64,000 bases of DNA from assembly GCA_045649825.1 (NCBI GenBank), contig JAZRQO010000022.1, positions 1 to 64,000 of the forward strand, given 5' to 3'. Shown piece after piece: positions 34,637 through 43,492 of this stretch; position 1 is the first letter of the stretch; each line of letters opens with the position of its first letter. Source of the DNA: RGIG9115 sp045649825 (GTDB lineage: Bacteria; Bacillota; Clostridia; UBA1381). The translations under genes and the position numbers were made by a program. Under the pieces are notes generated by a model, which saw nothing but the letters and a program-made list of their open reading frames with translations, did not search any database and was not told the origin of the DNA.

Positions 34637-35842
34637 ATGGGATTAATAGTACAGAAGTACGGCGGTTCCAGCGTAAGAGATGCTGAACGTGTAATGAATG
34701 TTGCAAGACGTATAACCGAAACGTACGAAAAGGGCAACAATGTTGTTGTGGTTGTGTCTGCTCAGGGCGATACAACGGATGAACTTATTGAAAAAGCATT
34801 GGAAATCAATCCTTCTCCCTCAAAGAGAGAAATGGATATGCTTCTTTCTTCAGGTGAGCAGATTTCTGTTTCGCTTCTTGCTATGGCAATTGAGAAGTTA
34901 GGTTATCCTGTTATTTCAATGACAGGCTGGCAGGCAGGTTTTAAAACAGATGCAAACTATGGTGCTGCACGTATTCACGAGGTTAATACGGAACGTCTTG
35001 TAAACGAGCTTGATAAAAAGAGAATTGTTATCGTTGCAGGTTTCCAGGGTGTTAATAAATATGATGATATTGTAACACTGGGCAGAGGCGGTTCCGATAC
35101 ATCTGCTGTAGCTCTTGCTGCAGTTCTCGGTGCTGATGTGTGTGAAATTTACACCGATGTTGACGGCGTATTCACAGCAGACCCAAGATTTGTAGATAAA
35201 GCATTCAAGCTGGATGAAATTTCATACGACGAAATGCTGGAGCTTGCTTCATTGGGAGCAAACGTACTCCACAACAGAAGTGTTGAGCTTGCGAAAAAGT
35301 ATAACGTAAAGCTTGCAGTTAAATCGAGTCTTAACAATAATGAAGGAACATATGTCAGGGAGGTAGACCAAGTGGAAAAGATGATCGTTAGAGGTGTAAC
35401 AAGAGATAATGACTGTGCGAGAATTGCACTTTGCGGAGTGGAGGATACTCCGGGTAAGGCATTCCAGATTTTCTCACTTCTTTCAAAGAACGGTATAGGT
35501 GTAGACCTTATTATACAGTCAATCGGTAATGGTGTTCAGAAGGATATCAGTTTTACAACAACAGAAGGCGATCTTGATAAAACACTTAAGGTTATTGAAG
35601 ATAATGCATCTGTAATCAAAGCTCAGGAAGTTAAATGGACTAAAGATGTATCTAAGGTTTCAATCGTAGGTGCAGGTATGGTTAATAACGTGGGCGTTGC
35701 AACAAAGATGTTTGAAGCACTCTACAATGCACATATCAATATAAATATGATTGCAACTTCAGAAATCAAGATTTCAGTTCTTGTTGACCAGAAGGATGCA
35801 GAAAGAGCAGTTGTAGCAATTCACGATAAGTTTCTGGGTTAA
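34637..35842 (+). CDS. lysC: Aspartate kinase
   Basis: A 401-residue aspartokinase catalysing the first step of the aspartate pathway. The N-terminal motif VQKYGGSSVRDAERV and the catalytic TLGRGGSDTSAVALAA and YTDVDGVFTADPR are present. Two C-terminal ACT domains (after about residue 265) carry the VGAGMVNNVGVATKMFEAL block, which indicates feedback control. The ATG follows TTGGAGGTATTAGA. It completes ACT-hom-thrB-lysC. Confidence 0.95.
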   Translation: MGLIVQKYGGSSVRDAERVMNVARRITETYEKGNNVVVVVSAQGDTTDELIEKALEINPSPSKREMDMLLSSGEQISVSLLAMAIEKLGYPVISMTGWQAGFKTDANYGAARIHEVNTERLVNELDKKRIVIVAGFQGVNKYDDIVTLGRGGSDTSAVALAAVLGADVCEIYTDVDGVFTADPRFVDKAFKLDEISYDEMLELASLGANVLHNRSVELAKKYNVKLAVKSSLNNNEGTYVREVDQVEKMIVRGVTRDNDCARIALCGVEDTPGKAFQIFSLLSKNGIGVDLIIQSIGNGVQKDISFTTTEGDLDKTLKVIEDNASVIKAQEVKWTKDVSKVSIVGAGMVNNVGVATKMFEALYNAHININMIATSEIKISVLVDQKDAERAVVAIHDKFLG

Positions 35843-35870
35843 TTAACCGTCACCGGAAGGAGCTTTTGCT

Positions 35871-36602
35871 TTGAGTGATAAAATAATCGGAAGAAATCCT
35901 GTTCTTGAAGCTATAAAAGCGGGACGGGACATTGATAAAATTTTTGTTAAAAAAGGTAAGCCCGAGGGCAGTCTTGTGCCTCTTCTTAAAAAGGCAAAGG
36001 CTGCAGGGATTGTGATTTCGGAGTGTGACAAGGCAAAGCTTGACGACCTTGCAAACGGCGAAAATCATCAGGGTGTTGTTGCGTTTGTGTCTGAAACTCA
36101 GTACAAAACGATTGACGATATTATGGCCTGTGCGGCTGACCGTGGTGAAGCTCCCGTGGTTGTTATTTGCGACCGTATAACCGACCCTCACAATCTTGGT
36201 GCCATTATCAGAACCGCGGAATGTGCAGGTGTGCATGGAGTTATTATTCCTAAGCACTCAGGTGCTCCCGTAAATGATATTGTAGCAAAAACCTCTGCAG
36301 GCGCGGTGGAATATATGAACATATGCCGTGTTACAAATCTTGCACGTACAATTGATGAGCTGAAAGAACGTGGCTTCTGGATAACAGGTGCTCATATGGA
36401 CGGAAAAACAATGTACGAGATTGATTTTAACGGAAGTATCGGTATTGTTGTGGGAAGTGAAGGAGAAGGCATAAGCCGTCTTGTTAAGGAAAAATGCGAT
36501 TTTCTTGCTTCAATTCCAATGACGGGTAAGGTTACATCACTGAACGCATCTGTGGCGGCAGGAATTCTGATGTATGAAGCGGTACGTCAGAGAACAAAAT
36601 AA
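35871..36602 (+). CDS. rlmB: 23S rRNA (guanosine-2'-O)-methyltransferase, TrmH family
   Basis: A 243-residue SPOUT-class 2'-O-methyltransferase. An N-terminal L30e-like substrate-binding domain (IIGRNPVLEAIKAGRDIDKIFV) precedes the knot domain with DPHNLGAIIRTAECAG, VVGSEGEGISRLV and SLNASVAAGILMYE. This matches RlmB, which modifies G2251. The start is TTG at 35871 behind CGGAAGGAGC. Because TrmH relatives are hard to separate, the exact nucleotide target is less certain than the family. Confidence 0.9.
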   Translation: MSDKIIGRNPVLEAIKAGRDIDKIFVKKGKPEGSLVPLLKKAKAAGIVISECDKAKLDDLANGENHQGVVAFVSETQYKTIDDIMACAADRGEAPVVVICDRITDPHNLGAIIRTAECAGVHGVIIPKHSGAPVNDIVAKTSAGAVEYMNICRVTNLARTIDELKERGFWITGAHMDGKTMYEIDFNGSIGIVVGSEGEGISRLVKEKCDFLASIPMTGKVTSLNASVAAGILMYEAVRQRTK

Positions 36603-36608
36603 AACAAA

Positions 36609-36655
36609 ATCGGGCGTGGTATGCTACTTGCATAGTACGCTCGTATTTTAATAAG
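36609..36655 (+). terminator. Weak terminator-like hairpin after rlmB
   Basis: CGGGCGTGGTATGC and TGCATAGTACGCTCG pair with two wobbles and one mismatch, followed by TATTTTAAT. It may be a partial terminator ahead of the ACT/UPF0210 pair. Confidence 0.4.
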
Positions 36656-36671
36656 AAACGGAGAAAAAACT

Positions 36672-36935
36672 ATGAAAGCTGTAATAACGGTTATAGGAAA
36701 AGACAGAGTTGGAATAATAGCAAACGTAAGCTCATTTCTTGCAGAGAAATCAGTAAATATTCTTGATATTTCTCAAACAATTATGCAGAATATGTTTTGT
36801 ATGATTATGCTTGTAAAGCTTGAAGATGATAATGTTACAGAAGTGTCTGAAGGCCTTGAAGAAGTAGGTAAGGAGCTTGGTCTTTCGATCCATCTTCAGA
36901 GAGAAGAACTTTTTGAGTCAATGCACAGAATATAA
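36672..36935 (+). CDS. ACT domain protein (UPF0237)
   Basis: An 87-residue protein consisting of a single ACT domain (AVITVIGKDRVGIIANVSSFLAEKSVNILDI), the UPF0237 family. Such proteins sense small molecules, usually amino acids. It lies 16 bases before the UPF0210 gene, and the two families are found together in many bacteria, so a joint function is likely though unproven. The ATG follows CGGAGAAAAAACT. Confidence 0.92.
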   Translation: MKAVITVIGKDRVGIIANVSSFLAEKSVNILDISQTIMQNMFCMIMLVKLEDDNVTEVSEGLEEVGKELGLSIHLQREELFESMHRI

Positions 36936-36951
36936 TCGGGGGTTGTAACAG

Positions 36952-38319
36952 ATGATTAATCCTTTTGAAATTATGCAGACAATCAATATGATTGACCGCG
37001 AAAATTTAGATGTCAGAACAATTACTTTGGGTATTTCGCTGAGAAGCTGTGCAGATCCCGACCTTAAGCGTATGTGTGATAAGATATATAATAAGATTAC
37101 CACCTATGCCAAGGACCTTGTAAAAACGGGTGAAGATATTGAAGCCCAGTTCGGAATACCTATTATAAACAAGAGAATAAGCGTTACTCCTATTTCACAT
37201 CTTGTGGAGGCACTTGAAGAACCTACTGTGGCAGACTGTGTTGAAATCGCTAAAACTCTTGACAGGGCTGCAAAGGCAACAGGAGTTAATTTTATTGGCG
37301 GCTACAGTGCGCTTGTTCATAAAGGCTACACAAAGGCTGAAAGAGTTTTTGTTGAATCAATCCCTGAAGCACTTGCATCAACTGATATTGTTTGCTCTAG
37401 TGTAAATATCGGCTCAACAAAGGCAGGTATTAATATGGATGCGGTAAGGGATATGGGTATCATAATAAAAAAAGCCGCAGATCTTACAAGAGAAACTCAG
37501 GGCTTTGCCTGTGCAAAGCTTGTTGTTTTTGCAAATGCAGTAGAGGATAATCCCTTTATGGCAGGTGCATTCCACGGTGAGGGTGAAGGCGATTGCGTAA
37601 TAAATGTGGGCGTAAGTGGTCCGGGTGTTGTTAAATGTGCCCTTGAAAAGGTTGCAGGGGAAGACTTCGGAGTGATTGCAGAAACCATTAAGAAAACCGC
37701 ATTTAAAATCACTCGTATGGGGCAGCTTGTTGCAATGGAAGCTTCAAAACGTCTTAATGTACCCTTTGGTATAGTTGACCTCTCTCTTGCACCTACCCCT
37801 GCTGTGGGCGATAGTGTTGCATATATCCTTGAAGAAATGGGTCTTGAGCAGTGCGGTGCACATGGTACAACAGCTGCACTTGCACTTCTTAATGATGCAG
37901 TTAAAAAAGGCGGAGTTATGGCATCAAGCTATGTAGGCGGATTGTCTGGGGCTTTTATACCCGTAAGCGAAGACGCGGGAATGATTGCTGCGGCAAAATC
38001 AGGTGCGTTGTCACTTGAAAAGCTTGAAGCTATGACTTGCGTATGCTCTGTTGGTCTTGATATGATTGTAATCCCAGGTGACACGCCTGCTTCAACTATT
38101 TCAGGCATAATAGCAGACGAAGCAGCAATTGGCATGGTTAATACAAAAACAACTGCAGTAAGAATTATTCCTGCACCCGGTGCAGAAATAGGTGACGTAG
38201 TAGAATTTGGCGGACTTCTCGGTTCGGGACCTGTTATGAAGGTAAGCAATCTCGACAGTTCCGAATTTATCTCCAGGGGAGGAAGAATTCCCGCGCCTAT
38301 TCATAGTTTGAAAAACTGA
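36952..38319 (+). CDS. UPF0210/DUF711 family protein (PFL family)
   Basis: A 455-residue protein of the UPF0210 family, distantly related to pyruvate formate-lyase-like barrels. Conserved blocks include NIGSTKAGINMDAVRDMG, GAFHGEGEGDCVINVGVSGPGVV and GAHGTTAALALLNDAVKKGG. The enzymatic activity is not known. The ATG follows TCGGGGGTTGTAACAG. It is paired with the ACT protein directly upstream and followed by a strong terminator. Confidence 0.92.
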   Translation: MINPFEIMQTINMIDRENLDVRTITLGISLRSCADPDLKRMCDKIYNKITTYAKDLVKTGEDIEAQFGIPIINKRISVTPISHLVEALEEPTVADCVEIAKTLDRAAKATGVNFIGGYSALVHKGYTKAERVFVESIPEALASTDIVCSSVNIGSTKAGINMDAVRDMGIIIKKAADLTRETQGFACAKLVVFANAVEDNPFMAGAFHGEGEGDCVINVGVSGPGVVKCALEKVAGEDFGVIAETIKKTAFKITRMGQLVAMEASKRLNVPFGIVDLSLAPTPAVGDSVAYILEEMGLEQCGAHGTTAALALLNDAVKKGGVMASSYVGGLSGAFIPVSEDAGMIAAAKSGALSLEKLEAMTCVCSVGLDMIVIPGDTPASTISGIIADEAAIGMVNTKTTAVRIIPAPGAEIGDVVEFGGLLGSGPVMKVSNLDSSEFISRGGRIPAPIHSLKN

Positions 38320-38320
38320 G

Positions 38321-38367
38321 TAAAGCACAAAAAACTGTAATTCCATATTACGGTTTTTTGTGCTTTA
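38321..38367 (+). terminator. Terminator after the UPF0210 gene
   Basis: A 21-pair stem from 38321-38341 with 38347-38367 (one wobble) and a five-base loop, beginning at the base after the stop. It contains TTTTTT in the right arm. It closes the core-gene block before the accessory islet. Confidence 0.85.
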
Positions 38368-38371
38368 TCTA

Positions 38372-38400
38372 TTGAAAAATACTGGTATTTGTGGTATAAT
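38372..38400 (+). promoter_or_regulatory. Promoter reading into the palindrome array and DinD-like gene
   Basis: TTGAAA (38372-38377) and TATAAT (38395-38400) are 17 bases apart, with TTTGTGG before the -10. A nine-pair inverted repeat AATGAATTC / GAATTCATT (38398-38424) overlaps the expected transcription start and could be an operator or a 5' hairpin. Confidence 0.75.
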
Positions 38401-38429
38401 GAATTCAATAAAGATGAATTCATTAACTA

Positions 38430-38591
38430 AGTTTGCTTTGCGGCAAGTGAAATTATCTGAAGATAGTGAAGTTTACTCCGTAAGTGAAGTTTCGCCTAAC
38501 GGCGAAGTGGCAAGCGTAACTTCACTTTTGCATTAGCAAAAACTTCACTGCAATAGCAACTTCACTTTGAACGAATGTTCAAAACTTCACT
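38430..38591. repeat. Array of small palindromes separated by GTGAAGTT/AACTTCAC octamers
   Basis: GTGAAGTT occurs at 38466 and 38484 (a variant GTGAAATT at 38447). Its reverse complement AACTTCAC occurs at 38518, 38541, 38558 and 38583. Between consecutive octamers lie short perfect palindromes with different stems: TATCT-GA-AGATA, TTAC-TCC-GTAA, TTCGCC-TAAC-GGCGAA, TTTTGC-ATTA-GCAAAA, TGC-AATA-GCA and TTTGAAC-GAAT-GTTCAAA. Left copies face right copies, so the whole array can fold into one branched structure. It lies in the transcribed leader of the DinD-like gene. Confidence 0.85.
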
Positions 38592-38676
38592 AAAAAATTG
38601 TCATTTAGATTATACAGTCTTTATATGTTGTCGAAATATGTCGAAAAAAGGAAATGCCTTTATGGAGGTTATACAT

Positions 38677-39525
38677 ATGGATAATAAAATACAAATGTTT
38701 GAAGATAAAAGAATAAGAACTGCATGGAATGAAGAAACAGAAGAATGGTATTTTTCAGTTAGTGATGTTGTGGAAATCTTAACTGATAGTAGGGATGTGA
38801 AACAATACATAAAAAAGATGCGTAGTCGAGATGCTGAACTTAATTCCAAGTGGGGTACAATTTGTACCCCTGTTGAAATGATTGCTCTGGATGGCAAGAA
38901 AAGAAAAATACAAGCAGCAGATGTTGCCGGAATTCTTCGCATAATTCAATCAATTCCGTCACCTAAAGCAGAACCTTTCAAGATGTGGCTTGCCGAAGTT
39001 GGGAAAGAACGAATTGATGAAACTATTGACCCAGAACTTGCAATTGACAGGGCGATAGAAACTTATCAAAAGAAAGGCTACAGTGAAGAATGGATACATC
39101 AAAGGATTTTATCTATAAGAGTGCGCAATGCCTTGACTGATGAATGGGATAAGCACGGAGTTCAAAAAGGTGTGGAATATGCTATTCTTACAGATGAAAT
39201 TACAAAAGCATGGTCGGGAATGACGACACGAAAATATAAGAATTTAAAAAGATTGACAAAAGAAAATCTGCGTGATAATATGAGTGACCTTGAACTTGTT
39301 CTCAATATGCTTGCAGAAGCAACAACTACGGAATTGTCAAAAGCTCACAATCCTCAAACTTTTGAAGAAAATTGTGAAATTGCAAAAAGAGGCGGAAAGT
39401 ATGCAGGCAATGCACGAAAGGAAATTGAAGCAGATACAGGTAAGCCGGTAATTACATCAAAAAATGCAAGCGAATTAAACCAAGTTGTAGTTGATTTGAT
39501 TGAAAATATATCAAAAGAAGAATAG
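38677..39525 (+). CDS. DinD/Bro-N family (phage antirepressor-like) protein
   Basis: A 282-residue protein. The N-terminal domain (IRTAWNEETEEWYFSVSDVVEIL, then SRDVKQYIKKMRSRDAEL) is Bro-N/antirepressor-like, and the rest resembles DNA-damage-inducible protein D (DinD). I choose ATG 38677, with GGAGG eight bases upstream; the frame is open to 38575 but those codons lie in the repeat array. Residues 115-140 hold SIPSPKAEPFKMWLAEVGKERI, a typical Bro-N end. Such genes are common on phage and mobile DNA. It is 12 bases upstream of a DUF3791 gene. A role in DNA damage or phage response is possible but inferred. Confidence 0.82.
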   Translation: MDNKIQMFEDKRIRTAWNEETEEWYFSVSDVVEILTDSRDVKQYIKKMRSRDAELNSKWGTICTPVEMIALDGKKRKIQAADVAGILRIIQSIPSPKAEPFKMWLAEVGKERIDETIDPELAIDRAIETYQKKGYSEEWIHQRILSIRVRNALTDEWDKHGVQKGVEYAILTDEITKAWSGMTTRKYKNLKRLTKENLRDNMSDLELVLNMLAEATTTELSKAHNPQTFEENCEIAKRGGKYAGNARKEIEADTGKPVITSKNASELNQVVVDLIENISKEE

Positions 39526-39537
39526 AGGCATTTTTAT

Positions 39538-39747
39538 ATGAGCAAAGAGGGAAGATTTTTAATTTTTTGCATTGAGATATATAGGTCTGCGAAAAATCTA
39601 AAAGGAAAAGAAGTTATGCAGTTGTTTCAAAAATATAATGTGTGTGAATATATTATGGAATGTTATGGTGCATTGCATACCAACGGAACAAACTATATTA
39701 TTAACGATATAGATTTGTATATTGAAGCAAGACAAGTTGCTGTATAA
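39538..39747 (+). CDS. DUF3791 domain-containing small protein
   Basis: A 69-residue protein matching the DUF3791 pattern: FLIFCIEIY, LKGKEVMQLFQKYNVCEYIMECYGALH and the ending YIINDIDLYIEAR. DUF3791 proteins are widespread in gut Firmicutes, often beside DUF3990 genes, and look like parts of toxin-antitoxin or defence cassettes; this function is not established. No DUF3990 gene is next to it here. The ATG lies 12 bases after the DinD-like stop behind AGAGGCATTTTTAT. Confidence 0.75.
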   Translation: MSKEGRFLIFCIEIYRSAKNLKGKEVMQLFQKYNVCEYIMECYGALHTNGTNYIINDIDLYIEARQVAV

Positions 39748-39911
39748 AAAAATAAATTTTTTTGTCCCTAACTTGACAAAATCAATATGTGATAACGTTG
39801 GCGAATAATATTGAAAAAGAAAAACTCTTAATGGTGGGTTATTCCATTACCTTAGACGTAATTTCTACATCATATCCTTGATGGATGTGCATATTACAAA
39901 CAAGTAAATTA

Positions 39912-39925
39912 ACTGCCTTGGCAGT
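39912..39925. repeat. Short perfect inverted repeat upstream of ysxC
   Basis: ACTGCC-TT-GGCAGT, immediately followed by TATAAT and 7 bases later by a second TATAAT. The first hexamer pair has no good -35. It may be an operator or chance; it is the only structure seen in the 215-base gap before ysxC. Confidence 0.35.
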
Positions 39926-39962
39926 ATAATGAATAGCTATAATTTAGGAAAGGATAAAATAA

Positions 39963-40559
39963 ATGAATACAAACAAAGTAAGCCTTACAGTATCAGCTGT
40001 AAGCCCCAAACAATACCCTAAAACCGATATGCCTGAATTTGCATTTGCGGGGCGTTCAAATGTTGGTAAATCTTCTCTTATAAACAAGCTCCTCAACCGT
40101 AAATCTCTTGCACGTGTAAGCGGAACACCTGGAAAAACCATTACCATAAACTTTTATAATGTAGATGATACAATCCATCTTGTGGACTTGCCGGGCTACG
40201 GTTACGCAAAGCGTTCAAAGGAAGAAGTTAAAAAGTGGGGAAGAATGATGGAGGACTACCTTGCAGGCAGAGAACAGCTTGTTCAGACCATTCTTCTTGT
40301 GGATTCAAGGCACGCTCCTACCGCTGATGATATAACTATGTGCGATTGGATACGCCATTACCACGATAGGGTAATTGTTGTTGCAACAAAAATGGATAAG
40401 CTTAAAAAACGTGAGATTGAGCCTAACCTCGAACGTATATGGAACGTACTTGAACTTGGTGAGGACGATATTCTCGTACCGTTTACCACCAATGATGATG
40501 AGGGAAAATTCACTGTTTGGGATATGATAGAAATGATGAGGGCTCCGGAGGACAATTAA
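39963..40559 (+). CDS. ysxC: Ribosome biogenesis GTP-binding protein YsxC/EngB
   Basis: A 198-residue GTPase needed for 50S subunit assembly. G1 GRSNVGKSS (about residues 30-38), G3 DLPGYGYAKRSKEEVKKWG and G4 TKMDKL are present, and the N-terminus ends in MPEFAFAGRSN as in the family. The ATG follows GGAAAGGATAAAATAA. mutS2 starts seven bases after its stop, so the two are co-transcribed. Confidence 0.95.
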   Translation: MNTNKVSLTVSAVSPKQYPKTDMPEFAFAGRSNVGKSSLINKLLNRKSLARVSGTPGKTITINFYNVDDTIHLVDLPGYGYAKRSKEEVKKWGRMMEDYLAGREQLVQTILLVDSRHAPTADDITMCDWIRHYHDRVIVVATKMDKLKKREIEPNLERIWNVLELGEDDILVPFTTNDDEGKFTVWDMIEMMRAPEDN

Positions 40560-40566
40560 TAACGAT

Positions 40567-42948
40567 ATGAACAGAAAAACAGTTAAAGCACTTGAGTTTG
40601 ATGTGTTGCTTGAAAAGCTTGCAGCTTACACCGATAACGATGCAGTTAAAAAACGAATATCGGAACTGTGCCCTGAAAAGGATATGGGTGCAGCTCTTTT
40701 GCTGCAAAAGCAAACCACCGAGGCGGTGTCCTGTATGCTGAAGTTCGGTGCACCACCTGTAAATTTATCCTGCGAAGATGTTTCATCTTCCGTTAAAAGG
40801 GCGGAAATGGGCGGATGCCTGAATATTTCCGAGCTTTTAAAGGTTTCAAGACTTTTGTATGTGTCAAGACGTATGAAGAGCTACCTTTCGGATTTTAATA
40901 CAGGCGAGGTTCTCAGTGAGGCTTGCAACGCCCTTATAACTGCTAAGGCGGTGGAGGACAGAATTAACAGTTGTATTCTGCCGGACGAGCAGATTGCAGA
41001 TGATGCATCACCTGAGCTTGCGGCAATCCGCAGACGTATACGGAGCATAAACGGGAAAATAAGGGAAACTCTTAATAATATGATACGTTCATCTTATAAA
41101 AAGTATCTTCAGGACCCCATTGTAAGTGTCAGAAACGATAGATTTGTTATCCCCGTAAGAAGTGAATACAAGAGTGAAGTCCCGGGAATAGTCCACGATA
41201 CATCTTCAAGCGGTGCAACGCTTTTTATAGAGCCTATGAGTGTTGTTCAATCAAACAACGAAATCCGCGACCTTAAAGGTAAGGAAGCGGGGGAGATTGA
41301 ACGCATACTTTATGAGCTTTCAGGGCTTGTAACTGAAAACGGGCATACCCTTTTTGTCAACTACAGAATAATATGCGACCTTGATTTCTGGTTTTGTAAA
41401 GGAAAGTTTTCCCTTGATTATAACGGAAATGAGCCAAGGCTTAACGATAAAGGCTATGTTTATCTTAAAAAGGCACGTCATCCTTTTATTGACAAGGAAA
41501 AGGTGGTTGCAAACGATATAATCCTTGGTAAGGATTACGATACATTGGTTGTAACAGGTCCCAACACAGGCGGTAAAACGGTAACGCTTAAAACTGTGGG
41601 GCTATTTTCCATAATGGCGGCAGCAGGACTGCATATTCCGGCTGCCGACGGAAGTGAAGCAGCAGTATTTGACGAGATATTTGCAGATATTGGTGATGAA
41701 CAAAGCATAGAACAAAGCTTATCAACATTCTCATCGCATATGGTAACCATAGTCGATATTCTTCAAAAGTGCGGCCCCGGAAGTCTTGCACTGTTTGATG
41801 AATTAGGTGCAGGTACAGACCCCACGGAAGGTGCGGCACTTGCAGTTTCAATACTTGAATTTTTAAGAGCTAGAGGTGTAAAAACACTTGCTACAACTCA
41901 TTACAGCGAGCTTAAGCTCTATGCTCTTTCAACTGATGGTGTTGAAAATGCCTCTTGTGAATTTAATGTAGAATCCTTGCAGCCCACCTACAAGCTCTTA
42001 ATCGGTGTACCGGGCAAATCGAATGCATTTGCAATATCAAAAAGGCTTGGACTTGACGAAAGGGTTATAGACCGTGCAAACGAGCTTTTAAGTGATGAAA
42101 ATATCCGGTTTGAGGATGTAATAACCGACCTTGAGCATAACAGACTTAAAGCTGAATCCGATATGCAGGAGGCGGCAAGGCTCAAAGCAGAGATTAAAGA
42201 CCTGAGGCGTGAACTTGAAAACGAGCGTATAAAGCTAAAAGAAAATAAAAAGCGTAAAATGGATGAGGCGGCACGTGAAGCCAAGATAATTATCATGGAT
42301 GCCAAGGAAGAGGCGAACCGAATAATCCGTGAGCTTGAAAAAATGAAGAGCCAAGCGGCAGATAAAGAAAAGCTTGGCGAAAAAACAAAGAAAGCACGTG
42401 AAAGCCTTAAAAAGCGTGAAGATAGTATAGATGCGAAGCTTGCTTCAGCAGCAAAGCCAAAGCGTACGTTTACAGAGCCGCCAAAAGACCTTATCCCCGG
42501 AACTACTGTCCGTATTGTAGATATGAATCAGGAGGCAGTAGTAATAAAAGCTCCCGACAGTAATGGCATGGTAAAGGTGCAGGCAGGAATCATTAATCTT
42601 GATGTGCATATAACTAACCTTAAAAAGGTTGAAGAAAAAGGAAGTAAGGAGCTTGCAGAAAAGTATGTTAAGGCTTCAAGAGCATATGCTTCAAAAACGA
42701 AAGAAGTATCTGTCGAGCTTGACGTAAGAGGTCAGATGCCCGAGGAGGCAGTAGACAATGTAAGCAAGTTTATAGATGATTGCTATCTTGCTTCTGTTTC
42801 ACCTGTAACCGTTATCCACGGAAAAGGTACAGGTGTTCTGAGAAAAACCATTCAGGACTATTTAAGACGCCATAAGTATGTTAAAAGCTTCCGTAACGGA
42901 AAATATGGCGAAGGCGAAATGGGCGTTACTGTAATAGAACTCAAATAA
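40567..42948 (+). CDS. mutS2: Endonuclease MutS2
   Basis: A 793-residue MutS homologue lacking the mismatch-recognition domain. Core and lever domains come first. The ATPase has Walker A GPNTGGKTVTLKT (about residues 329-341) and Walker B LALFDELGAGTDPTEGAAL. A long charged coiled-coil follows (about 510-625), then a KOW-like part and a C-terminal Smr nuclease domain (ELDVRGQMPEEAVDNV, VIHGKGTGVLRK). It acts in recombination suppression and in rescue of collided ribosomes. The ATG has only a modest ribosome site overlapping the end of ysxC. Confidence 0.95.
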   Translation: MNRKTVKALEFDVLLEKLAAYTDNDAVKKRISELCPEKDMGAALLLQKQTTEAVSCMLKFGAPPVNLSCEDVSSSVKRAEMGGCLNISELLKVSRLLYVSRRMKSYLSDFNTGEVLSEACNALITAKAVEDRINSCILPDEQIADDASPELAAIRRRIRSINGKIRETLNNMIRSSYKKYLQDPIVSVRNDRFVIPVRSEYKSEVPGIVHDTSSSGATLFIEPMSVVQSNNEIRDLKGKEAGEIERILYELSGLVTENGHTLFVNYRIICDLDFWFCKGKFSLDYNGNEPRLNDKGYVYLKKARHPFIDKEKVVANDIILGKDYDTLVVTGPNTGGKTVTLKTVGLFSIMAAAGLHIPAADGSEAAVFDEIFADIGDEQSIEQSLSTFSSHMVTIVDILQKCGPGSLALFDELGAGTDPTEGAALAVSILEFLRARGVKTLATTHYSELKLYALSTDGVENASCEFNVESLQPTYKLLIGVPGKSNAFAISKRLGLDERVIDRANELLSDENIRFEDVITDLEHNRLKAESDMQEAARLKAEIKDLRRELENERIKLKENKKRKMDEAAREAKIIIMDAKEEANRIIRELEKMKSQAADKEKLGEKTKKARESLKKREDSIDAKLASAAKPKRTFTEPPKDLIPGTTVRIVDMNQEAVVIKAPDSNGMVKVQAGIINLDVHITNLKKVEEKGSKELAEKYVKASRAYASKTKEVSVELDVRGQMPEEAVDNVSKFIDDCYLASVSPVTVIHGKGTGVLRKTIQDYLRRHKYVKSFRNGKYGEGEMGVTVIELK

Positions 42949-42979
42949 TTTACACAGGAATAAAGAGGGAGGAAATACC

Positions 42980-43480
42980 TTGGAAAAATTCACCGAATTC
43001 GGAAAAGCAGTTGTTGATTTTGTTATAACTGTTTTTTGGCTTATTTATATGTTTTTTGCATTTGTTTTCGGTGCAATTGGCAATTTTTTTAAAAATCTTG
43101 ATTTGCCGATTTTGCCAAGTACAACTCGTGTTTTTCAGGAAAGCTGGATTGTTGTAACCCTGCTTATTATATTTATAATTTTCTTTCTTGTAATGAATAT
43201 TTCTGCATTTAATCTTTTCAGGAAGGACAAAATAATGGCACAGTGCTTTGAGCCTGAGGATTTTGAAAATGTCAGAAGATATACCCGCATAAGTGAAAGA
43301 AGGCTTCTCTGCCGTTGCTTTTTCGGCGGTGCGATAGGCGGGTATATTGCAATGAAAGTATGCAGACATAAAACTCTAAAGCCTAAGTTTAATATAGGAT
43401 TGCCTGTTATGGCACTTCTTCAGCTTTTAATATTCAGCATTATAGCGGGATATTTGATATTCTGGCTCTGTTTTGTGTAA
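42980..43480 (+). CDS. DUF1294-like membrane protein
   Basis: A 166-residue protein with three or four hydrophobic helices (about residues 12-36, 52-73, 105-120 and 140-164). The segment RISERRLLCRCFFGGAIGGYIAMKVCRHKTLKPKF matches DUF1294, which has GG and HKT..K.F motifs at these positions; it is fused here to an N-terminal hydrophobic extension. The function is unknown. The start is TTG at 42980 behind AGGGAGGAAATACC. rnr follows 12 bases later. Confidence 0.75.
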   Translation: MEKFTEFGKAVVDFVITVFWLIYMFFAFVFGAIGNFFKNLDLPILPSTTRVFQESWIVVTLLIIFIIFFLVMNISAFNLFRKDKIMAQCFEPEDFENVRRYTRISERRLLCRCFFGGAIGGYIAMKVCRHKTLKPKFNIGLPVMALLQLLIFSIIAGYLIFWLCFV

Positions 43481-43492
43481 GAAAGGCGACTT

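Noticed and set aside
38430..38591. The octamer array as a CRISPR
   Set aside because: The repeats are only 8 bases, they switch orientation in the middle, and the intervening segments are themselves palindromes. No cas gene is in the window.
38575..38676. Upstream extension of the DinD-like gene to 38575
   Set aside because: Those codons lie partly in the palindrome array; ATG 38677 has an ideal ribosome site and gives the family N-terminus.
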